DNA of 64,000 nt from Bacteroidia bacterium. Its GTDB lineage: Bacteria; Bacteroidota; Bacteroidia; Flavobacteriales; Flavobacteriaceae. Shown here piece by piece: positions 26,644 to 35,654 of the stretch; position 1 is the stretch's first letter, and each line of letters starts with the position of its first letter. The DNA lies in contig JAUIMB010000003.1 in the NCBI GenBank assembly GCA_030432635.1, positions 186,001 to 250,000 of the forward strand, read 5' to 3'. The notes under the pieces are model-generated. The model was given only the letters and a program-made list of their open reading frames with translations, was not told the DNA's origin and did not search any database. A program made the translations under genes and the position numbers.

Positions 26644-27570
26644 ATGGGTCAATTTATTTTCATTCCAATTATTTTTTTCAGTTTAATCATACTGATTTCC
26701 TCATTTTTTATTGTAAAGCAACAAACTGCTACTGTCATTGAGCGATTTGGAAAGTTTCAAAGTATACGACAATCTGGTCTTCAAATGAAAATTCCTTTGG
26801 TAGATCGTATCGCTGGAAGATTGAGTTTAAAAATCCAACAGCTAGATGTCATCATCGAAACTAAGACCCTAGATGATGTCTTTGTGCGTTTGAAAGTGTC
26901 TGTTCAATATATGGTTGTCAAAGACAATGTCTATGATGCTTTTTATAAATTGGAGTATCCTCACGATCAAATAACTTCTTTTGTTTTTGATGTGGTGCGT
27001 GCAGAAGTTCCGAAAATGAAGCTTGATGATGTCTTTGTCAAAAAAGATGATATCGCCATTGCTGTAAAACGTGATTTACAGGAGTACATGTCAGATTATG
27101 GGTATGATATCATCAAAACATTGGTGACAGACATCGATCCAGACGCTCAAGTAAAAGCAGCCATGAACCGTATTAATGCATCAGAGCGTGAAAAAATAGC
27201 GGCTCAGTTTGAAGGTGATGCGGCACGCATTCTTATAGTAGAAAAAGCCAAGGCTGAAGCAGAAAGTAAGCGCTTGCAAGGTCAAGGTATTGCCGATCAG
27301 CGACGTGAAATAGCTCGTGGTCTTGAGGAATCGGTAGAGGTGCTGAATAAAGTTGGTATTAATTCACAGGAAGCCTCAGCACTTATTGTGGTCACTCAGC
27401 ATTATGACACCTTACAAGCCATTGGTGGTGAAACTAACAGCAATCTAATTCTATTGCCGAATTCACCTCAAGCTGGAAGTAACATGCTTAATGATATGGT
27501 CGCTAGTTTCACTGCTAGTAATCAAATTGGTGAGGCTATGAAGAACGCACGGAAAAACACTGAGGAATAA
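26644..27570 (+). CDS. SPFH/band 7 (stomatin/QmcA-like) protein
   Basis: 308 residues. One N-terminal membrane helix (about 4-24), then the SPFH domain (about 24-190, including QQTATVIERFGKFQSI and LKVSVQYMV), and an Ala/Glu-rich coiled coil (ASEREKIAAQFEGDAARILIVEKAKAEAESK, quoted here only by its ends 180-212) typical of QmcA/stomatin. Forms membrane microdomain scaffolds and often partners a NfeD-type protein, but none is adjacent. Family call is firm. Confidence 0.9.
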   Translation: MGQFIFIPIIFFSLIILISSFFIVKQQTATVIERFGKFQSIRQSGLQMKIPLVDRIAGRLSLKIQQLDVIIETKTLDDVFVRLKVSVQYMVVKDNVYDAFYKLEYPHDQITSFVFDVVRAEVPKMKLDDVFVKKDDIAIAVKRDLQEYMSDYGYDIIKTLVTDIDPDAQVKAAMNRINASEREKIAAQFEGDAARILIVEKAKAEAESKRLQGQGIADQRREIARGLEESVEVLNKVGINSQEASALIVVTQHYDTLQAIGGETNSNLILLPNSPQAGSNMLNDMVASFTASNQIGEAMKNARKNTEE

Positions 27571-27593
27571 AGTATAGCTTGGCCATTCATCCC

Positions 27594-27794
27594 TCATTTA
27601 TCCTTGTAGTTTCGAAGTAATGCCTTTAGACTATTTAAATACGCCTTAAGGTCATCTTTTGGCGTGTTGGATTCATATGGTTTTGGTAATGTGCTTCGGG
27701 TTTCATCAAGGTATTTTTGAAGCTCGGGATAATTGTTTTGAATGTCAAGTGTGACTTTTGATATTTCTGAAAGGATATTGCTTGAATTTTCCAT
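27594..27794 (-). CDS. Small conserved-looking hypothetical protein
   Basis: 66 residues, acidic/basic mixed and fully helical in appearance (ILSEISKVTLDIQNNYPELQ, then DDLKAYLNSLKALLRNYKDK). No signal or membrane helix. Its coding-like composition, complete start and stop and position between two genes support reality. I do not recognise a family. A 75-nt gap separates it from the upstream acetyltransferase-like gene on the same strand. Confidence 0.6.
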   Translation of the reverse strand: MENSSNILSEISKVTLDIQNNYPELQKYLDETRSTLPKPYESNTPKDDLKAYLNSLKALLRNYKDK

Positions 27795-27869
27795 TTAATT
27801 AATTGTTTTACAATAAGATAAGTAAAATCAAGGTGCTTTCAAAACCTAATCATGGTTTTAACCTAGCTT

Positions 27870-29030
27870 TTACATTTTAAATGGATGCCTTTCCTCCCAT
27901 TCTCTGATGGGATTTGCATATTTTACAACCAATCTTAATATGGTGTTTGCGATCACATTGTTGGTGTGTTTTAAATAAATATACATGTCATATGGCTTTG
28001 CTCCTATTGAACTTTTAATCTCCATGGCTGTACGTGCAAATATGACTTGAGTATAGCCATGAACAATCCCAAAACAAGCCATATCAAATAACATGTTCAG
28101 ATATAACTGGTACTGATGCTGTATGGCTTGCTTATAGCCTAAAAAATAGGTTTCTAGCTTATCGTGGTTACGAATCAAGGTATAAAAGCCAACCAAATCT
28201 CCAGACAGAAAGTATCCAAAGACCTTAAAATCTTCCTTGAGCTGTAGTTTTAGTTGGTAAAAATGATTGGGATGCAGCTTAAAGGAGTTGACACCTGCAT
28301 TATCCGATACGTTTTCATAAAGTTCATACAGCGCTCCTGAAAGCACCTGCACATCGTTAATATCCAACTCCTGTTTTGCAATAGAGGCGCTTTTCTTTCG
28401 TGCGGTTCTATAGCGTCTATGGTATTTTTTATTGAAACTAGCAATATAATCTTCTGCTATTACCCAATCACTGTGAACGTTAAAGATCATATTGGGCTGT
28501 ACTCTGGCCTTATAGAGAGCTTTCCTTTTGAAAAAAACCGTGTTGATGTGTATATCGTCACCTTCAAAATAATCTTTAAAACCAACAATCCGTATCTTTT
28601 TATTGAACTTGGAACGAATGGTTTGGGAAAGTTCGGTAATGGCTTCTGAAAGTACATTTAGATAGTCCGTTTGAGTAATTTTTTCAGAATTAAAGTACAC
28701 TCCGTGTTGGCCTGTGTGCATCAAATTACCAACGATTAGTGCATTTCCCTTAACAATTCTTGAAATGAGCCACTTTCCACAGCGTTTAAAAAACTTATTG
28801 GAAGTTTGGCGAAACACATCATCTAAATACATCTGAACACGTTGAACAATGGCAATACCAACCAATTCCTCAGAAGAATACACTGCCAAATAGTAGCTGG
28901 AAATATTACTTGGGCTAGACTGCTCTAGGGCCTTAAGAAAAGGCGTTTTGAGAAAAATGTCATCAATGGGTAATGTGTCCCAAGAACTGGGTAATTCACT
29001 AACAGAGGAATAGAGTTTAAAATAAGTCAA
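27870..29030 (-). CDS. GNAT/FemAB-like acyltransferase
   Basis: 386 residues without signal peptide. The C-terminal half (about 180-360) has the acyl-CoA-N-acyltransferase pattern also used by FemAB and BioF2-like (CelD) proteins: FGYFLSGDLVGFYTLIRN beta-strand pair followed by an LYLNMLFDMACFGIVHGY helix. Likely a cytoplasmic peptidyl or aminoacyl transferase of unknown substrate. No partner gene identifies its pathway. Confidence 0.65.
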   Translation of the reverse strand: MTYFKLYSSVSELPSSWDTLPIDDIFLKTPFLKALEQSSPSNISSYYLAVYSSEELVGIAIVQRVQMYLDDVFRQTSNKFFKRCGKWLISRIVKGNALIVGNLMHTGQHGVYFNSEKITQTDYLNVLSEAITELSQTIRSKFNKKIRIVGFKDYFEGDDIHINTVFFKRKALYKARVQPNMIFNVHSDWVIAEDYIASFNKKYHRRYRTARKKSASIAKQELDINDVQVLSGALYELYENVSDNAGVNSFKLHPNHFYQLKLQLKEDFKVFGYFLSGDLVGFYTLIRNHDKLETYFLGYKQAIQHQYQLYLNMLFDMACFGIVHGYTQVIFARTAMEIKSSIGAKPYDMYIYLKHTNNVIANTILRLVVKYANPIREWEERHPFKM

Positions 29031-29035
29031 TACAA

Positions 29036-29072
29036 AAAATCAAAAGACCGACAACCTATGTTGTCAGTCTTT
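29036..29072 (-). terminator. Terminator after DUF1761 gene
   Basis: AAAGACCGACAAC-CTAT-GTTGTCAGTCTTT, a 13-bp stem with one mismatch. On the minus strand a T-rich tract follows. It separates the DUF1761 transcript from the acyltransferase gene. Confidence 0.75.
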
Positions 29073-29094
29073 AAATGAATAATTTATTACAATA

Positions 29095-29577
29095 TCATAC
29101 CCAACCACAAACAATTGCTCCCATAATGGTTAATGCTAGTGTCCAATAACCAATATTGATAAACATATGCTTCCAAGTTTTTCTCTCAAATAAGCCATTT
29201 GTAATCATTACTGGCATAACAAAGAAAATTCCAGCAAAGGCACCATGCAGTGCGCCATGACCAAAGGACCTATGTGCTTTTCCATAATCATCCATAAAGG
29301 CTTGGAATGATGGTAGCGCAGATTCTACCTCAGCACCTACCATTCCCATAGCTCCAAACTGGTGGATTACTAAAAACTGTGTAAAGAATGAAAGCAAAAG
29401 AGACATCACGAACGACACTCCAAAAATCAAGGCCATATTTCCGCCTTTCATTTTTTCTTCGGTCATTCCTGACTCACGCATCCAAACGGTTCCAAAAAGA
29501 CTCGGATTGTACCATATAAATCCAAGTACCAATGGCACGACTGCAGCAACGAGAATTGCTAAAAAATTAATTTCCAT
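29095..29577 (-). CDS. DUF1761 membrane protein
   Basis: 160 residues with four hydrophobic helices (about 5-22, 48-72, 105-122 and 138-158) and the early GFIWYNPSLFG motif that I associate with DUF1761. Integral membrane protein of unknown function. Monocistronic with its own terminator. Confidence 0.8.
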   Translation of the reverse strand: MEINFLAILVAAVVPLVLGFIWYNPSLFGTVWMRESGMTEEKMKGGNMALIFGVSFVMSLLLSFFTQFLVIHQFGAMGMVGAEVESALPSFQAFMDDYGKAHRSFGHGALHGAFAGIFFVMPVMITNGLFERKTWKHMFINIGYWTLALTIMGAIVCGWV

Positions 29578-29711
29578 GTGAATTTTGATTTTATAGTTAG
29601 ACCTTTAAATATAGCGGAAAATGAACAAAACATCATGTTTTTTAACATTTGGTGTCATTCTGTTTATTGAACCCTATGGTAAAATTCGCATCATTTAGAT
29701 CACACCTTGTT

Positions 29712-31718
29712 CTAAATCTCTTTTGCCGCTGCGACTAAAAGATCGTTAGTGTCATCCAATGCTTTATTGATAAAAGCGTTTATTTCCGCATTGCGCTCCA
29801 ATCCGTTTTTCAGCAACTCATGAAGGACAAACGTTACCGCAATTCGAGTACCCACTTTTTTCACAGCCGTGTTGAATAAGGGCTGTAATTCCTCATAGGA
29901 TACGTCTTGTGCCAATTTTTGTATCTCCGCTTTTACCTTTTGCTGCTTTTCCTCTGGAAAATTGGTGTATTTCTTTCCTAACTGCTGAATAATACTGATG
30001 GCTTTTCTTTGAGGTTGCGGATGATTACTTTGAGCAGTGTTAGTGGATTTTTGTTTGGGCTTACTTTTTGCCCACGAATCCCTTAAGCCTACAGTTTTAT
30101 TGAAGACAAGCTTTTCATTAGTAGTATCGTCATCAACATTGAAATAGCCTATACGTTGAAACTGAAAACGATCTCCGATTTTAACATCAGAAAGGCTAGG
30201 TTCCAAAAAGGCTTCAGTTGTTTTGAGAGAATTTGGATTGATGAAATCCATAAAGTCCTTATCCTGGTGACTATCTGGGGCTTCATCCATAAATAAACGG
30301 TCATATTGTCTAATTTCAGCTTTTATGGCGTGCTGTATCGACACCCAATGCAAAGTACCCTTAACTTTCTTTTCAGTATCTGTGGAATAAGTGCAATGAA
30401 TTTCTGAAATATTGCCTTCCGCATCTTTTACAACTTGCTCTGCCTTTATGATGTAGGCGTTTTTTAAGCGTACTTCACTTCCAAGTTTCAACCTGAAAAA
30501 CTTATGACTAGCCTCTTCCTTAAAATCGGCACGTTCAATATAGAGTTCTCTTGAAAAAGGGACTTTTCTTGATCCTGCGCGATCATCCTCTGGATTGTTT
30601 TCTGCGTCCAACCATTCTTCCTTTCCCTCAGGATAATTGGTAATGACTAATTTCACTGGATCCAAAACAGCCATTACCCTTGGCGCTGTATAATTCAAAT
30701 GCTCTCGCACACAAAATTCCAAAAGGGAAACATCTATGACATTTTCTCTCTTGGCAACACCAACTTTTTCGATAAAGTTCCGAATCGATTCTGGCGTGTA
30801 GCCACGACGTCTTAAACCCGAAATTGTAGGCATTCGAGGATCATCCCATCCTGAAACAATTCCTTCTTCGACCAGTTTAAGCAATTTTCGTTTACTCATG
30901 ATGGTGTAGCTCAAGTTCAAACGTGCAAATTCGCGCTGCTTCGGCAACATTGGAAGTGCTTCATGTGCATACTCGTAAACATGTTCCTTAAACCAATCGT
31001 AAAGCGGTCTATGCGGCTTAAACTCAAGTGAGCACAACGAATGCGAAATTTGTTCAATATAATCGCTCTCACCATGCGTCCAATCATACATTGGATAAAT
31101 ACACCATTCTTTTCCTGTTCTATGGTGACTTTTCTTCAGTACTCTGTACATAATTGGATCACGCATGAGCATATTAGGATGCTGCATATCAATTTTTGCC
31201 CTAAGAATATGTTCGCCTTCATCAAACTCACCGCTTTTCATACGCTCGAACAAATCTAAATTCTCATCGACACTTCGATTGCGATAAGGTCCTTCGATAC
31301 CTGGTTGAGTTGGAGTGCCTTTCTGCTCTGCCATAGCTTCGCTGGACTGAGAATCGACATAAGCTTTACTTTCCTTGATTAACAAAACAGCCCAATCATA
31401 AAGGGTTTGGAAATAGTCGGAAGAGTATAATTCGTTTGCCCATTTATAACCTAACCATTCGATATCGCGCTTGATGGCATCTACGTATTCCTGCTCTTCC
31501 TTGGCTGGATTGGTATCATCAAAACGTAAATTTACTGGTGCACCATATTTTTCACCTAAGCCAAAACTTATACCTATGGCCTTTGTGTGGCCAATATGCA
31601 AATACCCATTGGGTTCTGGAGGAAAACGAAAACGCAACTTATCTTTTGACAAGCCTTTTGCTAGATCCTCTTCTATGATATGCTCAATGAAATTGAGTGA
31701 TTTCGGTGTTTCAGACAT
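29712..31718 (-). CDS. glnS: Glutamine--tRNA ligase with C-terminal extension
   Basis: 668 residues. Class I synthetase: PPEPNGYLHIGHTKAIG (HIGH motif about 33-47), MSKRKL (KMSKS equivalent), and the GlnRS-type anticodon-binding beta-barrels. It exceeds the E. coli enzyme (about 554 residues) by roughly 110 residues. The extra C-terminal part (about 560-668) begins with a Lys/Gln/Ser-rich linker and then a helical domain (SYEELQPLFNTAVKKVGTR). Its role is unknown to me; appended tRNA-binding domains occur in some bacterial GlnRS. It charges tRNA-Gln directly. Confidence 0.95.
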   Translation of the reverse strand: MSETPKSLNFIEHIIEEDLAKGLSKDKLRFRFPPEPNGYLHIGHTKAIGISFGLGEKYGAPVNLRFDDTNPAKEEQEYVDAIKRDIEWLGYKWANELYSSDYFQTLYDWAVLLIKESKAYVDSQSSEAMAEQKGTPTQPGIEGPYRNRSVDENLDLFERMKSGEFDEGEHILRAKIDMQHPNMLMRDPIMYRVLKKSHHRTGKEWCIYPMYDWTHGESDYIEQISHSLCSLEFKPHRPLYDWFKEHVYEYAHEALPMLPKQREFARLNLSYTIMSKRKLLKLVEEGIVSGWDDPRMPTISGLRRRGYTPESIRNFIEKVGVAKRENVIDVSLLEFCVREHLNYTAPRVMAVLDPVKLVITNYPEGKEEWLDAENNPEDDRAGSRKVPFSRELYIERADFKEEASHKFFRLKLGSEVRLKNAYIIKAEQVVKDAEGNISEIHCTYSTDTEKKVKGTLHWVSIQHAIKAEIRQYDRLFMDEAPDSHQDKDFMDFINPNSLKTTEAFLEPSLSDVKIGDRFQFQRIGYFNVDDDTTNEKLVFNKTVGLRDSWAKSKPKQKSTNTAQSNHPQPQRKAISIIQQLGKKYTNFPEEKQQKVKAEIQKLAQDVSYEELQPLFNTAVKKVGTRIAVTFVLHELLKNGLERNAEINAFINKALDDTNDLLVAAAKEI

Positions 31719-31887
31719 AATAGTGAATGTTATAATCCTCTTGGAGGAAAAGACGCTAATTTGTTTATCCTGTTCTTAATTAAGAATTCTTGTTCCAATA
31801 AATTAAACCTGTGCAAAACTACATAATAAACTAATACGTGCCCCTCTGAAAATAGTTCATTTCACAATGAAATACATTAAAGTCTAC

Positions 31888-31895
31888 TATATTTG
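31888..31895 (+). promoter_or_regulatory. Putative -7 element of the SGNH/PKD gene
   Basis: TATATTTG, exact TAnnTTTG, 29 nt before the ATG at 31925. No convincing -33. Confidence 0.35.
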
Positions 31896-31924
31896 TTAGA
31901 CTGATTCAATTGTCTCTTTTTTTA

Positions 31925-33163
31925 ATGAACAGGTTTAGTCTCATACATGCCTTTGCATTATTGTTTTGCTGGTTAACCATTGCACAGCAAACCAAAAGTG
32001 TTCTATTTGTCGGTAATAGCTACACTGCAGGAAACAATTTAGCCGATATCGTCTCTGATATAGCTACTGCTGAAGGCAATGAACTTATATATGAAGTGCA
32101 CACTCTTGGTGGGCAACGCTTTATGCACCATGCTGTAAATTTAGAGCTTGCTCAAAAAATTAACTCCCACGACTGGGATTATGTGAGCCTTCAGGGTCAA
32201 AGTGTAGAAGTTGCACTTACAGGAACCATTTTTGATACTGAAGTTGCACCTTTTGCAGCACAATTAGTTGATAAAATTCGTTTGAGTAACAGTTGCTCTC
32301 AACCGGTTTTTTTTAGGACTTGGGGAAGAGAAAACGGTTTTTCTTCTCCAGATTGTGATGAATTTCCCTGGATGTGCACTTATGAAGGTATGGATGACGA
32401 GCTTGCTCAAAACTACCAAATACTTGCTGAGCAAAACAATACCTTGATTTCACCGGTAGGCGATGTTTGGCGTTATTTAAGAATACATCACCCAGATTTA
32501 CAACTATATACTGGTGACGGCTCACATCCCTCTCAAATAGGTTCTTATGCTGCTGCCGTGACCTTTTATACGATATTCTTCAATACCGATCCCATAAACT
32601 TAACTTTTAACTACACCTTGTCAAACACTGATGCAGATATCATAAAAAATGCTGTGAGTATTGTTTTATTTGAGACGTCCAATGATTTTGACTTTACGGC
32701 ATTTTTTTCTGAGACTATATCTAGCAATACTGTAACATTCGGTTATACAAATTTGGATGCAGATGGACTTTTATGGGATTTTGGTGATGGAAGTGGTTCA
32801 ACCCTTCAGCAACCAACCCATTCGTACAGTGAATATGGTGCATATCAAGTAAGTCTGACTGTAAATAGATGTGGTCGCTTCCATACGTATTCCAGGCTAA
32901 TTCAAGTAAGCGGTTTGAGTGTGGAGGAATTTCTCTTAGATTCGTTTACAATATATCCGAATCCTACATCAGGCATTATTCATATTGATAACATGGGAAA
33001 TCTTGCTTTAAATTTTGAGGTCTATGATAGTTTAGGAAAACTAGTCGTGTCTAAGCAAGGGGTTTCAGAGGTTATAACAATGTCTGAGTTACCTTCTGGA
33101 ATCTATTTTTTGAAATTTAGCAATCAAAAATCGGTTAAAACCATTAAACTTATAAAACGGTAG
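31925..33163 (+). CDS. Secreted SGNH-hydrolase-like protein with PKD domain and T9SS sorting domain
   Basis: 412 residues from the ATG MNRFSL, preferred over an in-frame TTG five codons upstream because it starts a clean signal peptide (cleavage near IAQQ). The N-terminal domain (about 20-210) has VLFVGNSYTAGNNL (SGNH block I with nucleophile-type Ser), a GGQ block and a terminal GDGSHPSQIGSY (Asp/His of the triad, DxxH), like DUF4886/SGNH esterases. A PKD domain follows (about 265-335, WDFGDGSG), then a T9SS type-A tail (IYPNPTSG ... GIYFLKF). Probably exported and surface-attached, acting on an ester or glycan. Confidence 0.82.
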   Translation: MNRFSLIHAFALLFCWLTIAQQTKSVLFVGNSYTAGNNLADIVSDIATAEGNELIYEVHTLGGQRFMHHAVNLELAQKINSHDWDYVSLQGQSVEVALTGTIFDTEVAPFAAQLVDKIRLSNSCSQPVFFRTWGRENGFSSPDCDEFPWMCTYEGMDDELAQNYQILAEQNNTLISPVGDVWRYLRIHHPDLQLYTGDGSHPSQIGSYAAAVTFYTIFFNTDPINLTFNYTLSNTDADIIKNAVSIVLFETSNDFDFTAFFSETISSNTVTFGYTNLDADGLLWDFGDGSGSTLQQPTHSYSEYGAYQVSLTVNRCGRFHTYSRLIQVSGLSVEEFLLDSFTIYPNPTSGIIHIDNMGNLALNFEVYDSLGKLVVSKQGVSEVITMSELPSGIYFLKFSNQKSVKTIKLIKR

Positions 33164-33195
33164 AACTTATAAATATACAGTAGAATCAATCTAAA

Positions 33196-33558
33196 ATGGG
33201 AATAATAACGTTAGAAAATATTAGGGTTTTTGCATATCATGGATGCCTTAAAGAAGAAACCAAAATAGGCAGTAATTATCGTGTTGATCTTGATGTTAAA
33301 GCCAATTTACTAGATTCTGCAAACAGTGATGAACTCAATGATACGGTTGATTATGTGTTGTTGAATGCTATTGTTAAGGAAGAAATGCTAAAACCTTCTA
33401 AATTGCTAGAAACTGTAGCAAAGCGTATTTTGAATCGTATTTTCCTTGAAGAACCAAAGGTAAAAAAGGCAAGGGTTTGTGTAAGCAAGTTAAATCCACC
33501 CATAGGAGGAGACGTTGAAATGGTAACGATAAAAATGACTAAAAGACGAAAAAAATAA
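33196..33558 (+). CDS. folB: Dihydroneopterin aldolase
   Basis: 120 residues, the normal FolB length. Signatures VFAYHGCLKEE (about 11-21), the catalytic-region Tyr in TVDYVLLNAIV, and the conserved C-terminal KLNPPIGGDVEMV. Retro-aldol cleavage of 7,8-dihydroneopterin to 6-hydroxymethyl-dihydropterin and glycolaldehyde in folate biosynthesis. It lies 32 nt after the T9SS gene and may be co-transcribed with it, though functionally unrelated. Confidence 0.92.
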   Translation: MGIITLENIRVFAYHGCLKEETKIGSNYRVDLDVKANLLDSANSDELNDTVDYVLLNAIVKEEMLKPSKLLETVAKRILNRIFLEEPKVKKARVCVSKLNPPIGGDVEMVTIKMTKRRKK

Positions 33559-33628
33559 GCGTTTATAGGCTTAAATGGTATTTTTTTTTACATTTGCCTT
33601 CCTTGTAATCTTTGATGATATCAAATAA

Positions 33629-33699
33629 GGCATCTTGGCCGAGTGGCTAGGCAGAGGTCTGCAAAACCTTTTACAGCGGTTCGAATCCGCTAGATGCCT
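33629..33699 (+). tRNA. tRNA-Cys (GCA)
   Basis: 71-nt cloverleaf. Acceptor stem GGCATCT / AGATGCC with discriminator U (the typical Cys identity base), D arm GCC-GAGTGGCTA-GGC, anticodon stem AGGT/ACCT with loop CTGCAAA (anticodon GCA), T arm AGCGG-TTCGAAT-CCGCT. CCA is not encoded. All stems pair. Confidence 0.97.
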
Positions 33700-33707
33700 C
33701 TGAATTA

Positions 33708-33735
33708 AGAGACACGTAATGTGTCTCTTTTTTTT
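33708..33735 (+). terminator. Terminator after tRNA-Cys
   Basis: AGAGACAC-GTAAT-GTGTCTCT followed by a run of T, 9 nt past the tRNA 3' end. Confidence 0.88.
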
Positions 33736-33957
33736 CTAATTTTTATAAAAAATAGTTAAATACGTTCAAATGCTATTAAAGTTAGATTTATAGTGGTTTG
33801 CACACTAAAACCTTTATAACAAAAGAGATTAATTATAATCTTTTTTCCAAATCAAATCCTAGGAATCCCATTTGCTATTAGTTTCCTTAATTTTTGCGGT
33901 GCTGACTCGAATTTTTAAGAAAATTATTATGCGCTTTTATTTTTTCTCATCTGCTTT

Positions 33958-34740
33958 TCAATTTGCTGGAACATTTGAATCACTATCATTTGGGTCGACC
34001 AAAAAAGAAAAGCCGTCACCATCTTGATCTCGTTGACTGCCTAAACCATTCATATATAACTGGTAGTGAAGTGGCAAAAACAAACTTTCCGTTACGTCTT
34101 CATAATCTGTCTCATGAGCGACACTTAATGCTATTACAAAGGTAGTGCCTTCATCTAAGTATGAGGTTAACACCCAAGATTGTGCAATAAAGTTTCCAAA
34201 GCTAAGAACCTCAGTATTAATTTCTTGTGGATACCCAAATGCATCTCGTTGTGTCAATTCAGAACAAATTTCCGTAGGATCACCACTTAATCCATAATTC
34301 TGTTCCAATAAAAACCTTATCCATGGTATAAAATCTTCTGATACTATATATTGCCCAGGAGCATAAGATGGTGGAACCCAAGTAAATCTTACGGAATTAT
34401 TTGAATTCACAACTTCAACACCTTTGGAATCTGGCCCAATTTCGGGATATTCTGCTTCTAAAGCTACATAACCACTAGGTAAATTTAGAGTTATCGGTAA
34501 CTGACTATGTACAAACTCTGATGCTATGTTAGGCACTTCTGGAACTGCAGCAAATGGTATCACAACATCATTGACAAAATCCCAATAAGCACCACTATAT
34601 CCTATAAAATCCGAACAACTGGACTCCCGTTCTGAAATGTCTTGAATTGGAATTTGTGGATCTGAATTATTATCAGAACTGCAAGAATTGAATAGAACAC
34701 ATAACGTTAAGACGATAAACAAGGTGTGATTGGTTTTCAT
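33958..34740 (-). CDS. Lipoprotein of unknown function
   Basis: 260 residues. Signal peptide with lipobox (LFNSCSSD), then a low-complexity Asn/Asp/Ser linker typical of surface-exposed Bacteroidota lipoproteins. The body has no motif I know. The C-terminus has a single calcium-binding TSP3-like repeat (QRDQDGDGFSFLVDPNDSDS). The 220 nt downstream (33737-33957) hold only a weak A/T-rich hairpin near 33821-33844. Confidence 0.68.
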   Translation of the reverse strand: MKTNHTLFIVLTLCVLFNSCSSDNNSDPQIPIQDISERESSCSDFIGYSGAYWDFVNDVVIPFAAVPEVPNIASEFVHSQLPITLNLPSGYVALEAEYPEIGPDSKGVEVVNSNNSVRFTWVPPSYAPGQYIVSEDFIPWIRFLLEQNYGLSGDPTEICSELTQRDAFGYPQEINTEVLSFGNFIAQSWVLTSYLDEGTTFVIALSVAHETDYEDVTESLFLPLHYQLYMNGLGSQRDQDGDGFSFLVDPNDSDSNVPAN

Positions 34741-34872
34741 AAATATTCGGTTTTACACTACATCGAAACCGGACAAAAATGTCATCATTGAACATTTTCT
34801 TCAACTTCAATAATCAATAGAGAAACAATAATAAACATAGTGTAATACTCTATTAACCCTTTGGCATACAAG

Positions 34873-34909
34873 TTGTTTGTAACAAATAGGTTGTATTTCC
34901 TACAAACAA
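34873..34909. repeat. 9-bp inverted repeat upstream of ytxH-like gene
   Basis: TTGTTTGTA and TACAAACAA, perfect inverted copies separated by 19 nt, ending 34 nt before the ATG at 34944. Candidate operator or promoter-overlapping dyad for a stress-type gene. Confidence 0.4.
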
Positions 34910-34943
34910 GTAAAACAATGTTTAACATTTAAATTAAAAAATT

Positions 34944-35267
34944 ATGATTCAGTATAAAGGCGCTCTTGTTTTAGGCGCATTAATTGGAGCGGCAGCTGGT
35001 GTATTAATGGCTCCGGACAAAGGCAGTGTTACTAGAGCCAAACTCAAAAAAGAAGGTGAACATGTTAAGGATCAATTCACTCAGGACTTCAATGAAGTCA
35101 AAGAGGATTTGTCAAAAGCGGCAAAATCAGGTAAGGATAAGTTCAAGGAAGACCTTAAGGATTTTGCTTCAAAATCCAGTTATAAAACTGAGCAAGCCAT
35201 CACTTTTCTAGAGAAACAACTTGCTATTTTGAAAGAAAAGAATAAGACCTTTCAGCAAACGAGCTAA
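34944..35267 (+). CDS. YtxH-domain small membrane-anchored protein
   Basis: 107 residues. Gly/Ala-rich N-terminal helix (GALVLGALIGAAAGVLMAPD) with the AGxLxAPxxG-type motif of YtxH proteins, followed by a Lys/Asp/Glu-rich amphipathic helix (about 35-100). YtxH proteins are usually induced by general stress in Firmicutes, and the Bacteroidota role is unknown. Monocistronic, with an inverted repeat just upstream. Confidence 0.82.
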   Translation: MIQYKGALVLGALIGAAAGVLMAPDKGSVTRAKLKKEGEHVKDQFTQDFNEVKEDLSKAAKSGKDKFKEDLKDFASKSSYKTEQAITFLEKQLAILKEKNKTFQQTS

Positions 35268-35290
35268 ATCATCCTGAAGCCTATTCTATT

Positions 35291-35641
35291 TCAATTGAAC
35301 CAAACAGCATAACGCTGTCTTCTCAGCTCTAAAGCTAAGGTTTCTTCCATTTTTAATGCCTCTGCCCTCGTTTTTAAAGGCGGAATATGGTTATATAAAC
35401 TTGGACGAAGATATGAGCCGTATTTTTCAACAATATTAGAGGACAACTTATATCCTTTTTTGTTGCGATAGCCTGTTTTATGTTGTTGGAAACGCTCTTT
35501 TGGTGTTTTACTGGTCATGCCCACATATAAGCACTCCAAAACACCATTAAATTGCGGATTAGCTTCGCGAAACCTGCGGTTTTCGGTAAAGACCCTTTTT
35601 GAGAGCTCAACAACGTATATGCGATATTCGAGTTTAGGCAC
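35291..35641 (-). CDS. GIY-YIG nuclease-fold-like protein
   Basis: 116 residues. IYVVELS near the start and LYVGMTSKTPKERFQQHKTG in the middle fit the GIY-YIG strand pair (here IYV...LYVG) with the downstream Arg and His, and a Glu occurs near 93-95 (KMEETLALEL). This suggests a small single-domain endonuclease, although the first motif is degenerate. It lies 13 nt after the exporter gene on the same strand. Function unproven. Confidence 0.6.
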   Translation of the reverse strand: MPKLEYRIYVVELSKRVFTENRRFREANPQFNGVLECLYVGMTSKTPKERFQQHKTGYRNKKGYKLSSNIVEKYGSYLRPSLYNHIPPLKTRAEALKMEETLALELRRQRYAVWFN

Positions 35642-35654
35642 TTTAAATTAGTGT

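Noticed and set aside
31910-31925. TTG start five codons upstream of the SGNH/PKD gene ATG
   Set aside because: The ATG at 31925 gives a standard signal peptide; TTG would add SLFL in front of it.
33821-33844. AT-rich hairpin downstream of the tRNA-Cys and the convergent lipoprotein gene
   Set aside because: All A/T pairs but one with a bulge; could arise by chance in AT-rich DNA.
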